Below are positions 23,785 through 32,278 of a stretch of 64,000 nucleotides of DNA, one piece after another; the first letter of the stretch is position 1; each line of letters starts with the position of its first letter. Source of the stretch: Pseudonocardia sp. 73-21 (GTDB taxonomy: Bacteria; Actinomycetota; Actinomycetes; Mycobacteriales; Pseudonocardiaceae); the NCBI RefSeq assembly GCF_001899645.1, contig NZ_MKVV01000020.1, positions 62,001 through 126,000 on the forward strand, written 5' to 3'. The position numbers and the translations under genes were made by a program. The notes beneath the pieces are model-generated. The model was not told the DNA's origin. It saw nothing but the letters and a program-made list of their open reading frames with translations, and ran no database searches.

Positions 23785-24933
23785 GGCGGTGAGGCGGCCG
23801 ATCGAGCGGCACCACCAGAAGCACGCCGCCGCCGCGCACACCAGCGCGGTGCACTCCGCCCAGGCGACCCGGTAGCTGCCGGTGGAGTCGACGACTAGGC
23901 CGAACAGCGGAGCGGAGAACAGCGCGCCGGTGTAGAAGCCGACCATCGTCATGGCGGAGGCGCGGCCGACCGCCTCCGGCGCCGCCGCGACGACGGCCGC
24001 GTGCATCAGCGAGACGGCGCCCAGCTGCGCCCCGGTCGCCAGGACGAGCCCGGCCGCACCCGCCACCACGTTGCCGCCCAGCCCCGCGAGCAGGCCCTCA
24101 CCGGCCGCGACGACGGCGGTGAGCGCGACGACCATCGGCAGCCGGCGCGCGACGCCGAGCCGGTCGGCCGCCCGCGCGACGCCGAGCATCGGCACGAGCG
24201 CGGCGAGGGACGCCACGGCCGTCAGCACGCCCGCGAGCGGCAGGGAGGCCCCGGTCGCCTCGTGCAGGTACGGGACGGCCCACGAGTAGATCGGCTGCGA
24301 GCCGCCGATGAGCAGCGTCGCGGCCAGGGTGAAGCGCCAGAAACCGGCCGGGAGCGGCACCCGCGGGCCCGCGGTGCGCGACCGGCGGGCGTCCGGGAGG
24401 GTCAGCGCGGCCGCGACGCCGACGGCCGCGGCCACCGCGATCGTGGCGAGGAAGACCGGCCGCCACCCGTACGACGCCCCGACCGCGGGCACCACGAGCG
24501 AGGTCAGCGTGACGACGCCGGGCACGCCCGCGGTCTTGGTCGCGAGCCCGACGCCGTGTCGCTCGGGTGGCAGGGCGGCGGCCACGGCGACGTTCGTGGC
24601 CACGTTGACCAGGCCGTACCCGATCCCGGCCAGCACGACGCAGGCCAGCAGGGCCGGGAAGCCGGGGGCCAGCAGCGGCAGCGTCAGGGCGGCCATGAGC
24701 AGGGCCTTGTCGAGCACCACCGACCACCGCGCCCCGATGGACTCCGTGACCCGCCCGGCGAGGACGCAGCCGAGTCCGGTGGCGCCGAACATGACGCCGA
24801 TCAGCACGCCGATCGCGGTGCGGGAGAGGCCGAGATCGGCCTGCAGGACCGGGCCGAGGAACCCGATGAGGAACGCGGGCGCGGTACCGAGCCCGATGGC
24901 CACGAAGCTGACGGCCACCACGGCCCGGCCCAT
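23686..24933 (-). CDS. MFS transporter, copy 1
   Basis: 415 residues with about 12 membrane segments and MFS loop motifs (GVMFGATGLGCVLAGRVTESIGARW near residue 50). It is close to the MFS protein at 38284-39606: both share GLATKTAGVP/ALATKTAGVP, GGSQPIYSW/AGSQPLYSW and LMHAAVVAAAP. Probably import or export of the substrate or a metabolite. The last ~33 residues (from about TASPEV) are encoded antisense to the end of the SDR at 23011, so this tail may be an extension without function. Divergent from the P450 at 25068. Confidence 0.82.
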   Translation of the reverse strand: MGRAVVAVSFVAIGLGTAPAFLIGFLGPVLQADLGLSRTAIGVLIGVMFGATGLGCVLAGRVTESIGARWSVVLDKALLMAALTLPLLAPGFPALLACVVLAGIGYGLVNVATNVAVAAALPPERHGVGLATKTAGVPGVVTLTSLVVPAVGASYGWRPVFLATIAVAAAVGVAAALTLPDARRSRTAGPRVPLPAGFWRFTLAATLLIGGSQPIYSWAVPYLHEATGASLPLAGVLTAVASLAALVPMLGVARAADRLGVARRLPMVVALTAVVAAGEGLLAGLGGNVVAGAAGLVLATGAQLGAVSLMHAAVVAAAPEAVGRASAMTMVGFYTGALFSAPLFGLVVDSTGSYRVAWAECTALVCAAAACFWWCRSIGRLTASPEVPHRSPRTTLGADPAVHRDDLSRDHRAGR

Positions 24934-25067
24934 GTGACTCCGATCGACGACGGCAGCTAACTATGTTCATGGTATGCAGCGAACGGGGTCTTGAGAAGAC
25001 TCTCGGATTGCTGTTGACTATGACCCTTGTTGGACGCCGTGGTCCACCGTCGACGCGGGAGCAGCAC

Positions 25068-26306
25068 ATGCGCGAATGGACAGTGCCGCCGCACATCGCG
25101 GGGATGACCCAGATCGAGAGCTACCGCGAGATCGACGAGATCCTGCGGTCCAAGGACTTCCGTCAGGGCTCGCACACCGAGAGCCTGCCGCTGTTCGCCG
25201 AGTCGCTCCTGCTGCTCGACGGGCCGGACCACCGGGAACGGCGACGCCTGGAGAACCCGCTGTTCGACCGGGCCGCACTGCTGTACTACGACCACGAGGC
25301 GCTCAACCCGGTCGTCGAGCAGATGGTGCGCGAGTGCTTCGACGGGAGCGAGCGCGTCACCGTCGACCTCGTCGTGCTGGTCAGGGCGATGCTGCACCGC
25401 ATCGCCGCGGCCGTCACCGGCATCGACGGCGTCGACACCCCCGAGCGCACCGAGCGGTTCCGCTGGTTCGTGGAGCAGCTCGGCGCCGCGGCCACCGTCG
25501 AGTGGTCGACCGACGACCACGACACCGTGCTCGCCCGCGGGCTCGCGCAGCGGGACGCGTTCGTCGAGGAGTTCTTCGGCGCCTCCGTGCGCAGGCGGCA
25601 GGACGTCGTCGCGGCGTACCGGGCGGGCGAGCTCGCCCGCGAGGAGCTGCCCGTCGACCTGCTCACCCTGCTGTACCTGCACTGGGACCCGGAGTGGGAC
25701 GAGCAGCTGCCCCTGCGCGAGGCCACCCTGTTCCTCGTGGCGGCCACCCAGACCACCACGCACACGCTGCCGCACGTGCTGATCCACTTCGACGAGTGGA
25801 CCCGGGACCACCCCGAGGACGCCGGCCGGGAGCACGATCCGGAGTTCCTCCGGCTGATGGTCAACGAGTCGCTGCGGCTGCACCAGCCCGCCCCGACCCT
25901 GCTCCGCTACGCCACGCACGCGGTCACGCTCGCCTCGGGGCGGCGGATCGCCGAGGGCGAGCGGGTCGCGCTGCTCTTCACCCCGGCCAACCGGGACCCC
26001 GAGGTGTTCGGACCCGACGCGCAGACGTTCAACCCGCACCGCGGCAAGGCCGCCGGCGCGGGCGTGCGGCCCTGGGGGCTGACGTTCGGCGGCGGCGCGC
26101 ACGTCTGCGTCGGCCGACCGCTGGTCACGGGCCTCGCCAAGCGCGACGGCGAGGCGCCCACCGAGGGCACGATGATGCGCATCCTGCGTGCGCTCTACGC
26201 GGCGGGGGTGCAGCTCGACCCGGCGAACCCGCCCGTGCCCACGGAGTCGAGCAGCCACGACACGTTCTCCAGCATGCCGGTCGTGCTGACGCGGCGGCCC
26301 GCGTGA
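25068..26306 (+). CDS. cytochrome P450 with unusual I-helix
   Basis: 412 residues. Heme ligand motif FGGGAHVCVG near residue 345 and ExxR (NESLR) near 265 are intact. The I-helix oxygen-activation motif, usually (A/G)GxD/ETT, reads AATQTTT: the acidic residue is Gln. It is related to the P450 at 32279-33466, which also lacks the acid. The ATG at 25068 is chosen because GGGAG lies seven bases upstream and the family homology begins there; an upstream in-frame ATG at 24963 lacks a ribosome site. Coupled by a one-base overlap to a second P450. Confidence 0.83.
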   Translation: MREWTVPPHIAGMTQIESYREIDEILRSKDFRQGSHTESLPLFAESLLLLDGPDHRERRRLENPLFDRAALLYYDHEALNPVVEQMVRECFDGSERVTVDLVVLVRAMLHRIAAAVTGIDGVDTPERTERFRWFVEQLGAAATVEWSTDDHDTVLARGLAQRDAFVEEFFGASVRRRQDVVAAYRAGELAREELPVDLLTLLYLHWDPEWDEQLPLREATLFLVAATQTTTHTLPHVLIHFDEWTRDHPEDAGREHDPEFLRLMVNESLRLHQPAPTLLRYATHAVTLASGRRIAEGERVALLFTPANRDPEVFGPDAQTFNPHRGKAAGAGVRPWGLTFGGGAHVCVGRPLVTGLAKRDGEAPTEGTMMRILRALYAAGVQLDPANPPVPTESSSHDTFSSMPVVLTRRPA

Positions 26307-27529
26307 TGCTCGCCGGAACGTCCGCGCTGGCCGAGCTGGAGGCGTTCGCCCGCGGCGAGACCGCGCCCGACCCCTACCCGATCTTCGCCCGGTTGCGCGC
26401 CGAGGCGCCGGTGGCGTGGAGCGAGCCGTTGCAGGCGTGGCTCGTGACCGGCTGGGCCGAGGTGACGCGCGGGTTCAGGGACGCGGCCGCGTTCGTCCCG
26501 ATCGCGGCGGGTGCGGGCAGCTCGGGCATCTACGGCCGCACGCTCCTGCACATGACCGGTGACGAGCACCGGCGCAAGGCCGCCATCGTCGCCCGCCGCA
26601 TCCGCAACCGGCGCGAGCTGCGCGGGCCCCTCCGGGAACGGATCGAGGACCTGGTCGACGGCCTGCTGGCCGACGTCCCGACGGGCGCACCGGTGGAGAT
26701 CCGCGCCGCGCTGACGACGCCCCTGCCGTTGACGGTGATCGCCGATCTGATGACGATGCACGACGCCGTCCGGTTCCCACAGTGGTACCACGACCTGGCG
26801 GGCGCCAGTGTCTCGAACGTCAACCGCGACCCCGCCGTGCACGCCCGCGGCGTGGCCGCGAAGGCCGAGATCGACGCCTGGCTCGACCCGGCCATCGCGG
26901 CCAAGCGCCGGGCACCCACCGACGACCTGCTCTCCGACCTCTGCACGCTGGAGTACGAGGGCGAGCGGCTGGCCGACGCCGAGATCCGCAGCAACTCCGC
27001 GTTCTTCCTGGCCGCGGGGATCGAGACGACCGACCGCGCGCTGGTCAGCCTGCTCGGCGTGCTCGCCACCGATCCCGGGCAGTGGGCGCTGCTGAGGGCC
27101 GACCCGACGCTCGTGGCGTCGGCGGTCGCGGAGGTGCTGCGCTGGAAGGCACCCGTCCAGGGCTCGGTACGGCAGGCCGCGACCGACGTGGAGCTGGGCG
27201 GGACCACCGTGCGGGCGGGGGAGAAGCTGATCCTGCTGCTCGGGGCGGCCAACCGTGACCCCGCGGTCTTCCCCGACCCCGACACCTTCGACGTCACGCG
27301 GTTCGCCGCCGGCCCTGATCCGCAGTTCACCCCGGCCGGACCCTTGCGCGCGTTCGGCGGCGGTGAGCACACCTGCACCGGCTCGCTGCTGGCGAAGCTC
27401 GAGATGGAGGTCGCGCTGGAACGGCTGCTGCGCGACGTCGTGCGGTTGGAGGTTTCCGGTGCGCCCCCCGCCGACGCCGGGTTCATGCTGCGCTCCGCGC
27501 CCGAGCTGACGCTCGTGCTGCACACCTGA
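26306..27529 (+). CDS. cytochrome P450 (canonical)
   Basis: 407 residues of the bacterial class I P450 type: I-helix AAGIETTD near residue 235, ExxR in AEVLRW near 275, heme motif FGGGEHTCTG near 350. The acid-alcohol pair is intact, unlike the P450 before it. It hydroxylates or otherwise oxidises the substrate using electrons from a ferredoxin; a 3Fe-4S ferredoxin is encoded 1.3 kb downstream in the same unit. Start is fixed by a TGATG overlap with the upstream gene. Confidence 0.9.
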   Translation: MLAGTSALAELEAFARGETAPDPYPIFARLRAEAPVAWSEPLQAWLVTGWAEVTRGFRDAAAFVPIAAGAGSSGIYGRTLLHMTGDEHRRKAAIVARRIRNRRELRGPLRERIEDLVDGLLADVPTGAPVEIRAALTTPLPLTVIADLMTMHDAVRFPQWYHDLAGASVSNVNRDPAVHARGVAAKAEIDAWLDPAIAAKRRAPTDDLLSDLCTLEYEGERLADAEIRSNSAFFLAAGIETTDRALVSLLGVLATDPGQWALLRADPTLVASAVAEVLRWKAPVQGSVRQAATDVELGGTTVRAGEKLILLLGAANRDPAVFPDPDTFDVTRFAAGPDPQFTPAGPLRAFGGGEHTCTGSLLAKLEMEVALERLLRDVVRLEVSGAPPADAGFMLRSAPELTLVLHT

Positions 27530-27542
27530 GAGGACGACCGCC

Positions 27543-28316
27543 GTGGGCCGACTGGCCGCCAAGAGAACGTTGATCACCGGGGCCGGATCGGGCATCGGGC
27601 GGGGCGCCGCCGTGCGCTTCGCGGCGGAGGGCGCCTCGGTGATGTGCGCCGACCGCGACCCCGCGGGCGCCGAGACGACCGTCCGGATGATCGAGAAGGA
27701 GGGTGGCACGGCCGCCGCCTGCCGGGTGGACGTCACCGTCGAGGAGGACGCCGAGCGAATGGTCGCCGAGACCGTCGCCGCGTTCGGCGGGCTCGACGCG
27801 CTCTACGCCAACGCCGGCGTCTCCGGCGTCGGGACGGGCGCCGACACCACCCTCGACGACTGGCAGCGGGTGATCGCGGTCAACCTGACCGGTGTCTTCC
27901 TCTCCGACAAGTACGTGCTGCGGCACCTCCTCGTGCAGGGCACCGGCGGCTCGGTCGTCAACCAGGCCAGCGTCGGCGGGCTCGTCGGCGTGCCGGGGAT
28001 CGCGCCGTACGCGGCGGCCAAGGCGGGCGTCATCGGGTTGACCCGGCAGCTGGCCGTCGAGTATGCGTCGGCGTCGATCCGGGTCAACGCGGTCTGCCCG
28101 GGCACCGTGCCGACCGCACTTGTCGTCGGCACCTACACCGAGCGCAACGGCCCGCTCGCCGACGACTGGCAGGCCGACCGGGCCCGCGACTACCCGCTGG
28201 GGCGCCTCGGCACCGAGGACGACATCGCCTACGCCGCGCTCTACCTCGCGAGCGACGAGTCGACGTGGGTCACCGGCCAGGTCTGGGCCGTCGACGGCGG
28301 GATCACGGCGGCATGA
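27543..28316 (+). CDS. SDR dehydrogenase
   Basis: 257 residues, classical SDR: TGAGSGIG near residue 12, a D in the NAD-selecting position (CADRD), NAG near 92, Ser in NQASVGG near 140, YAAAK near 155. It would oxidise the alcohol made by the upstream P450s. GTG start at 27543 with GAGAGGA upstream. The stop overlaps the next ATG by four bases. Confidence 0.83.
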   Translation: MGRLAAKRTLITGAGSGIGRGAAVRFAAEGASVMCADRDPAGAETTVRMIEKEGGTAAACRVDVTVEEDAERMVAETVAAFGGLDALYANAGVSGVGTGADTTLDDWQRVIAVNLTGVFLSDKYVLRHLLVQGTGGSVVNQASVGGLVGVPGIAPYAAAKAGVIGLTRQLAVEYASASIRVNAVCPGTVPTALVVGTYTERNGPLADDWQADRARDYPLGRLGTEDDIAYAALYLASDESTWVTGQVWAVDGGITAA

Positions 28317-28783
28317 GCGACCTGCCGGATCGCTTCCGCCTCCTGCACCACGTCGGCATCCAGGTGGCCGACCTCGACCGCTCGCTCGCCTTCTACCAGG
28401 GCCTGCTCGGGTTCGAGCTGATCACGCGGCAGGTGCGCGGCGAGGCCTACGCGGGCGAGGTCGTCGGCTACCCGGGTGTGGAGCTGCACATCGCCCACCT
28501 CCAGCCGCCCGGCACCACCACCCGCATCGAGCTGACCGAGTACCGCGGCGTCGCGCGGACGCCCGTCGACACGTCCACGGCCAACCCCGGCACCGCGCAC
28601 ACCTGCTACGTCGTCGACGACGTGGACGCCGTGCACGCGGCGCTGCTCGCGGCGGGCGTCCGTGCGGTGTCGACCCGCGTCGTCGCGCCCGACGCCGGTA
28701 TCGCCGAGGGCGGGAAGGTCGTCTACGTGCAGGACCCGGACGGTGTGCGGGTCGAGTTGCTGCAACCACCGCCCGCCCGATGA
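28313..28783 (+). CDS. VOC/glyoxalase-family protein
   Basis: 156 residues of the vicinal oxygen chelate fold with two beta-alpha-beta modules: [20 protein letters not shown] at the N-terminus and [17 protein letters not shown] in the second half. Candidate metal ligands are the N-terminal His, a Glu in the first module, the His of AHTCY and the Glu in RVELLQ. VOC proteins include acyl-CoA epimerases, lyases and extradiol dioxygenases; the short length and HHVGIQV start fit an epimerase- or lyase-like member. Overlaps the SDR before it. Confidence 0.72.
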   Translation: MSDLPDRFRLLHHVGIQVADLDRSLAFYQGLLGFELITRQVRGEAYAGEVVGYPGVELHIAHLQPPGTTTRIELTEYRGVARTPVDTSTANPGTAHTCYVVDDVDAVHAALLAAGVRAVSTRVVAPDAGIAEGGKVVYVQDPDGVRVELLQPPPAR

Positions 28784-28794
28784 GAGGAGACGCC

Positions 28795-28998
28795 GTGCGC
28801 GTCCGGATCGACCAGGCGGCGTGCGCCGGCCACGGCCAGTGCGCCGCCACCGCCCCCGACGTCTACCAGCTCGACGACGACGGGTTCGTCCTGCCCGTCA
28901 CGTCCGTCGCCGACTCCGAGCTCGCCAGGGAGCACGCCGTCGACGGCGCCAACGCCTGCCCCGAGAACGCCATCACGATCATCGAGGAGAGCGCGTGA
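28795..28998 (+). CDS. 3Fe-4S ferredoxin, P450 partner type
   Basis: 67 residues with the CxxHxxC...CP cluster signature (CAGHGQC near residue 9, ACPENAI near 54). The His in place of the second Cys is typical of single-cluster ferredoxins that reduce actinomycete P450s. A GTG at 28795 with AGAGGAG five bases upstream is preferred to an in-frame ATG at 28780 that overlaps the upstream stop. The downstream SDR start overlaps its stop (GTGA). No ferredoxin reductase gene is seen in the window. Confidence 0.88.
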   Translation: MRVRIDQAACAGHGQCAATAPDVYQLDDDGFVLPVTSVADSELAREHAVDGANACPENAITIIEESA

Positions 28999-29801
28999 AG
29001 AGCACACCGGGCCGCATCGACCTGGCCGGCAAGGTCGCCGTCGTCACCGGTGCCGGGCAGGGCCTGGGCGCGACGACCGCGGAGCTCTTCGCCGAGCTGG
29101 GCGCGCACGTCGTCGCCCTGGACGTCGACGGCACCGCCGCGGAGAAGGTGGCCGACGCCGTCGGCGGCCTGGCCGTCGAGGCCGACGTGACCTCGCCCGA
29201 CGCCGTCGGTGCCGCCGCCGACGCGGTCCGCGCGGCGCACGGCCGCTGCGACGTGCTGGTCAACAACGCCGGCATCGTGATGTTCGAGCGGCTGGAGGAC
29301 GTCGAGCCGGCGGCGTGGGACCGGATGGTGGCGGTGAACCTGCGCGGCCCGTTCCTGTGCACGCAGGCGTTCGGCGCACTCATGCGCGCGCAGGGCTCCG
29401 GCAGCATCGTCAACATCGCGTCGGTGGCGGGCTCGAGCCCGCAGGCGTTCAGCGGGCCGTACTCGGCCACCAAGGCGGGCGTCGAGATCCTCGCGCGCCA
29501 GGTGGCCGTCGAGTGGGGGCGGCACGGGATCCGGGCCAACTCGGTGAGTCCCGGGATCATGATGACGCCGATGGCGGAGGGCTTCCTGGCCGACCCGGAC
29601 GTGCGGGCGGCCCGCGAGCGGTTCGTCGCCCAGCGCCGGATCGGTCATCCGGAGGAGGTGGCGAGCGTCGTCGCGTTCCTGGCCAGCGACGCGGCCAGCT
29701 ACGTGACCGGGCAGAACCTGGTGGTCGACGGCGGGCTGCTGCAGATGGTGGTCCGGCTGCTGCCGCGCCCGGGCACGATCCAGGACGAGGAGGACGCTTG
29801 A
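28995..29801 (+). CDS. SDR dehydrogenase
   Basis: 268 residues, classical [11 protein letters not shown] near residue 19, LDVDG (NAD-type Asp), NNAG near 91, Ser in NIASVAG, YSATK near 157, SPG after [14 protein letters not shown]-terminal extension follows the usual VDGG end. Probable alcohol dehydrogenase of the P450 branch. Start GTG at 28995 overlaps the ferredoxin stop. An SDR remnant of different type lies directly after it. Confidence 0.82.
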   Translation: MKSTPGRIDLAGKVAVVTGAGQGLGATTAELFAELGAHVVALDVDGTAAEKVADAVGGLAVEADVTSPDAVGAAADAVRAAHGRCDVLVNNAGIVMFERLEDVEPAAWDRMVAVNLRGPFLCTQAFGALMRAQGSGSIVNIASVAGSSPQAFSGPYSATKAGVEILARQVAVEWGRHGIRANSVSPGIMMTPMAEGFLADPDVRAARERFVAQRRIGHPEEVASVVAFLASDAASYVTGQNLVVDGGLLQMVVRLLPRPGTIQDEEDA

Positions 29802-29972
29802 CAGTGACCCGGGAGGGCGCCGACATCATCGGCCTCGACGTCCGCCCGGACGTCGGCACGGTGCTGTACCCGATGTCCGCGCCTACGAGCGGGTCGACGA
29901 GACCCCCGACCGGGTGTCGCCGGGTTCGGCCGGGTCGACATCGTCGTCCCGAACGCGGTCGCAGCCGGCTGA
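29802..29972 (+). pseudogene. remnant of a mycofactocin-type SDR gene
   Basis: Translation from 29802 gives REGADIIGLDV followed by TVLYPMSAP, which resembles the 'EGADIIAxD...TVPYPMATP' stretch characteristic of mycofactocin-coupled SDRs. Farther on and in another frame, bases up to the TGA at 29970-29972 read FGRVDIVVPNA, the 'GRLDIVVANAG' segment of the same family. The N-terminal nucleotide motif, the sequence between the two pieces and the whole C-terminal half are missing. So this is a deleted and frame-shifted leftover between two intact genes. Confidence 0.6.
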
Positions 29973-29997
29973 GTCGACCTGTGGGAAGGGATCGGGT

Positions 29998-31629
29998 GTG
30001 AGGATCTGGAACGGTGAGCTCCACCCGGAGTTCGACGTCGTGGTGGTCGGGTCGGGCGCGATCGGGCTGACGGCCGCGCTGACCGCGGCCGACGCGGGCG
30101 CCCGTGTCGCCGTACTGGAGAAGGCGCGTTATCTCGGCGGCACGTCGGCGGTGTCGGGCGGGATGTTCTGGGTGCCCTGCAACCGGCGGATGGCGGAGCT
30201 GGGCCGCACCGACAGCCGCGACGACGCGCTGCGCTACCTGCGGGCGGTCACCGCCGGCCGGACGGCCGACGACGTGCTCGCGGCCATCGTCGACCGCGGC
30301 CCCGACATGCTGGAGTTCCTGGAGCACCGCGCCGGCCTGGTGATGGTGCCGATGGACAACTTCCCCGACTACCACCCGGAATGGGACGGCGCGCACCCCG
30401 GCGGACGCTCGCTCGACCCCGAGCTGTACGACCTCGCGCAGCTGGGGGAGCTCGCCGAGAGCCTGCGCCCGGACCTGCGGCTGCCGTTCACGATGCGCGA
30501 GTACGAGGAGTGGCGCATCTTCACCCGCTTCCCGATGGCGGAGCTGCAGGCGCGCGCCGAGCAGGGACTGGTGGCCCGCGGGCGCGCGCTCGTCGCGCCG
30601 CTGATCACGGCCTGCGTCGACGCCGGCGTCACGCTGGTCACCGAGTGCGGCGCCGAGCGCCTGGTCGTGGAGGACGAGCAGGTGGTCGGGGTCGTGGCCG
30701 ACGGCTCGCGCCTGGCGGCGCGGGCCGTCGTGCTCACCTGCGGTGGGTTCGAGTGGTCGCCGGAGATGGTCGAGAACTTCCTCTCCGGCCCCGTCCAGGG
30801 CAGCTGCAGCCCGCCCCACAACACCGGCGACGGCATCCGCATGGCGTCGAAGGCCGGGGTGAAGCTGGGCTCGATGCGCGAGGCCTGGTGGGGCCCGATG
30901 GTGCTCGTCCCCGGCGACGAGACCGACGGCGCGCCGACCGCCACCCTGCTCCGGTTCGAGCGCACGGGGCCGCACACCGTGATCGTCAACCGGCACGGGG
31001 AACGGTTCGTCAACGAGGCCCACAACTACAACGACATGACCAGGGCGTTCCACCTGTTCGACCCGGGCGCCTACGACTTCGCCAACCTCCCCGCGTATCT
31101 GGTGTTCGACCAGCGCCACCTGGACGACTACGGCTTCCTGACCCACCGGTCGGGGCAGCCCACGCCGCCGTGGCTGACCACCGCGCCGACGATCGCGGAG
31201 CTCGCCGGCCGGCTGGAGATCGACCCTGCGGGCCTCGAGGCGACACTGGAGCGGTTCAACGCCGGCGCGCGCGAGGGCGTCGACCGCGACTTCCACCGCG
31301 GCGCGAGCGCCTACGACCGGTACTGGGGCGACCAGCATGCGGCCCATCCGGCACTCGGGCCGGTCGAGACCGCCCCGTTCTACGCGATCGAGGTCGTCTC
31401 CGGCGTGATCGGGACGAAGGGTGGCATCGTCACCGACGGCGACGGGCGCGCGCTCGACGCGTTCGGCGCGGTCGTGCCCGGCCTCTACGCCGCGGGCAAC
31501 ACGACCGCGCACCCGATGGGGCCCGGCTACCCGGGCGCGGGTGCCACCCTCGGCCCCGGCTCGACCATGGCGTACGCGGCCGGGCGCGCGGCGATCACGC
31601 AGCTCGGCCTCGGCGCCGTCACCGGCTGA
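29998..31629 (+). CDS. KstD-like FAD-dependent 3-oxo-dehydrogenase
   Basis: 543 residues: N-terminal FAD fold (VVVVGSGAIGLTAAL, VLEKARYLGGTSAVSGG), cap domain with FPDYHPEW near residue 123, and C-terminal YPGAGATLGPGSTMAY. In 3-ketosteroid delta1-dehydrogenases a Tyr and a Gly of the YPGxG motif bind the 3-keto group, and a DYxxE segment carries another catalytic Tyr; both have counterparts here. A delta1-dehydrogenase acting on a 3-keto ring is therefore plausible, more so than for the other three FAD dehydrogenases of the window. GTG start at 29998 after GGAAGGGA. Confidence 0.8.
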   Translation: MRIWNGELHPEFDVVVVGSGAIGLTAALTAADAGARVAVLEKARYLGGTSAVSGGMFWVPCNRRMAELGRTDSRDDALRYLRAVTAGRTADDVLAAIVDRGPDMLEFLEHRAGLVMVPMDNFPDYHPEWDGAHPGGRSLDPELYDLAQLGELAESLRPDLRLPFTMREYEEWRIFTRFPMAELQARAEQGLVARGRALVAPLITACVDAGVTLVTECGAERLVVEDEQVVGVVADGSRLAARAVVLTCGGFEWSPEMVENFLSGPVQGSCSPPHNTGDGIRMASKAGVKLGSMREAWWGPMVLVPGDETDGAPTATLLRFERTGPHTVIVNRHGERFVNEAHNYNDMTRAFHLFDPGAYDFANLPAYLVFDQRHLDDYGFLTHRSGQPTPPWLTTAPTIAELAGRLEIDPAGLEATLERFNAGAREGVDRDFHRGASAYDRYWGDQHAAHPALGPVETAPFYAIEVVSGVIGTKGGIVTDGDGRALDAFGAVVPGLYAAGNTTAHPMGPGYPGAGATLGPGSTMAYAAGRAAITQLGLGAVTG

Positions 31630-31639
31630 AGGAGGACGT

Positions 31640-31765
31640 GTGGAATCGCAGGCCGAGCTGTTCATGAACGGGCGGTGCGGCCGCTCCCGTATCGACGACC
31701 ACGGGCGGCCGGCCGCGCGGTCTGACGTCGGGGGAGGATCGCGGCGATGGATCTCGCCGAGCTGA
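31640..31765 (+). pseudogene. possible remnant of an aldehyde dehydrogenase N-terminus
   Basis: A GTG at 31640 preceded by GGAGGAC begins a 41-codon frame reading MESQAELFMNGR, which looks like the first residues of an aldehyde dehydrogenase (usual 'ELFINGRW'). After that the similarity stops and the frame runs into the next gene. The good ribosome site followed by a broken protein suggests a deleted gene. The evidence is only about ten residues. Confidence 0.3.
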
Positions 31766-32253
31766 TCGCCCGCCAGGAGATCGGCGACGTGCTGGTGCGC
31801 TACTGCCGTGCGGTCGACCGCGGTGACCTGGAGCTGCTGCTGTCGGTGTACCACCCCGACGCCACCGACGACCACGGCATGTACTCCGGCAACGGCCACG
31901 AGTTCGCCCGCTGGCTCCTCGCGCAGCCCGGCCGCGAAGCGCTCGTCACCCAGCACCACCTGACGAACACCACGCTCGACCTGGACGGCGACCCGGAGAT
32001 CGACACCGCCCGCGCCGAGACGTACTTCGTGGCCGTCCACCGCAGGCCGGGCCCGCCCGTGACCGTCGGGCAGTTCGGCGGCCGGTACCTCGACCGTCTG
32101 GAACGTCGCGCCGGCGTGTGGCGGATCAGCGCCCGCGTCGTCGTGCACGACTGGAGCCTGCGCGAGATCGAGGGCCCCGAGTGGGGTGGGCTCGACGCGT
32201 TCGCGCGCGGCGCGCAGGCGCCCGACGACCCGAGCCACGGCCTGTTCGCCTGA
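31747..32253 (+). CDS. SnoaL-like / NTF2-fold protein
   Basis: 168 residues: helix with EIGDVLVRYCRAVDRGDLELLLSVYHPDA, then the sheet region with FGGRYLDRLERRAGVWRISARVVVHDW. The Asp/His pattern (YHPDATDDHG, QHHLTN) resembles the group related to ring-hydroxylating dioxygenase small subunits and dehydratases. Similar in type to the genes at 900 and 55495 but not close. GGGGGAGGA lies before the ATG. It ends the P450 unit and is followed by a hairpin. Confidence 0.72.
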   Translation: MDLAELIARQEIGDVLVRYCRAVDRGDLELLLSVYHPDATDDHGMYSGNGHEFARWLLAQPGREALVTQHHLTNTTLDLDGDPEIDTARAETYFVAVHRRPGPPVTVGQFGGRYLDRLERRAGVWRISARVVVHDWSLREIEGPEWGGLDAFARGAQAPDDPSHGLFA

Positions 32254-32254
32254 G

Positions 32255-32277
32255 CCGCGCCGGAGAACCCGGCGCGG
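32255..32277. terminator. bidirectional hairpin between convergent genes
   Basis: CCGCGCCGG (32255-32263) and CCGGCGCGG (32269-32277) form a perfect 9-bp stem with a 5-base loop AGAAC, filling nearly all the space between two convergent stops. It could serve both directions; no T run. Confidence 0.6.
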
Positions 32278-32278
32278 G

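Noticed and set aside
24985-25005. GTCTT-GAG-AAGAC inverted repeat upstream of the P450 at 25068
   Set aside because: Arms of five bases only, and it does not match either shared promoter motif; too weak to list as an operator.
29557-32238. 893-codon minus-strand frame
   Set aside because: Runs antisense through KstD-like and SnoaL-like genes and the SDR remnant; composition is that of a GC-driven shadow.
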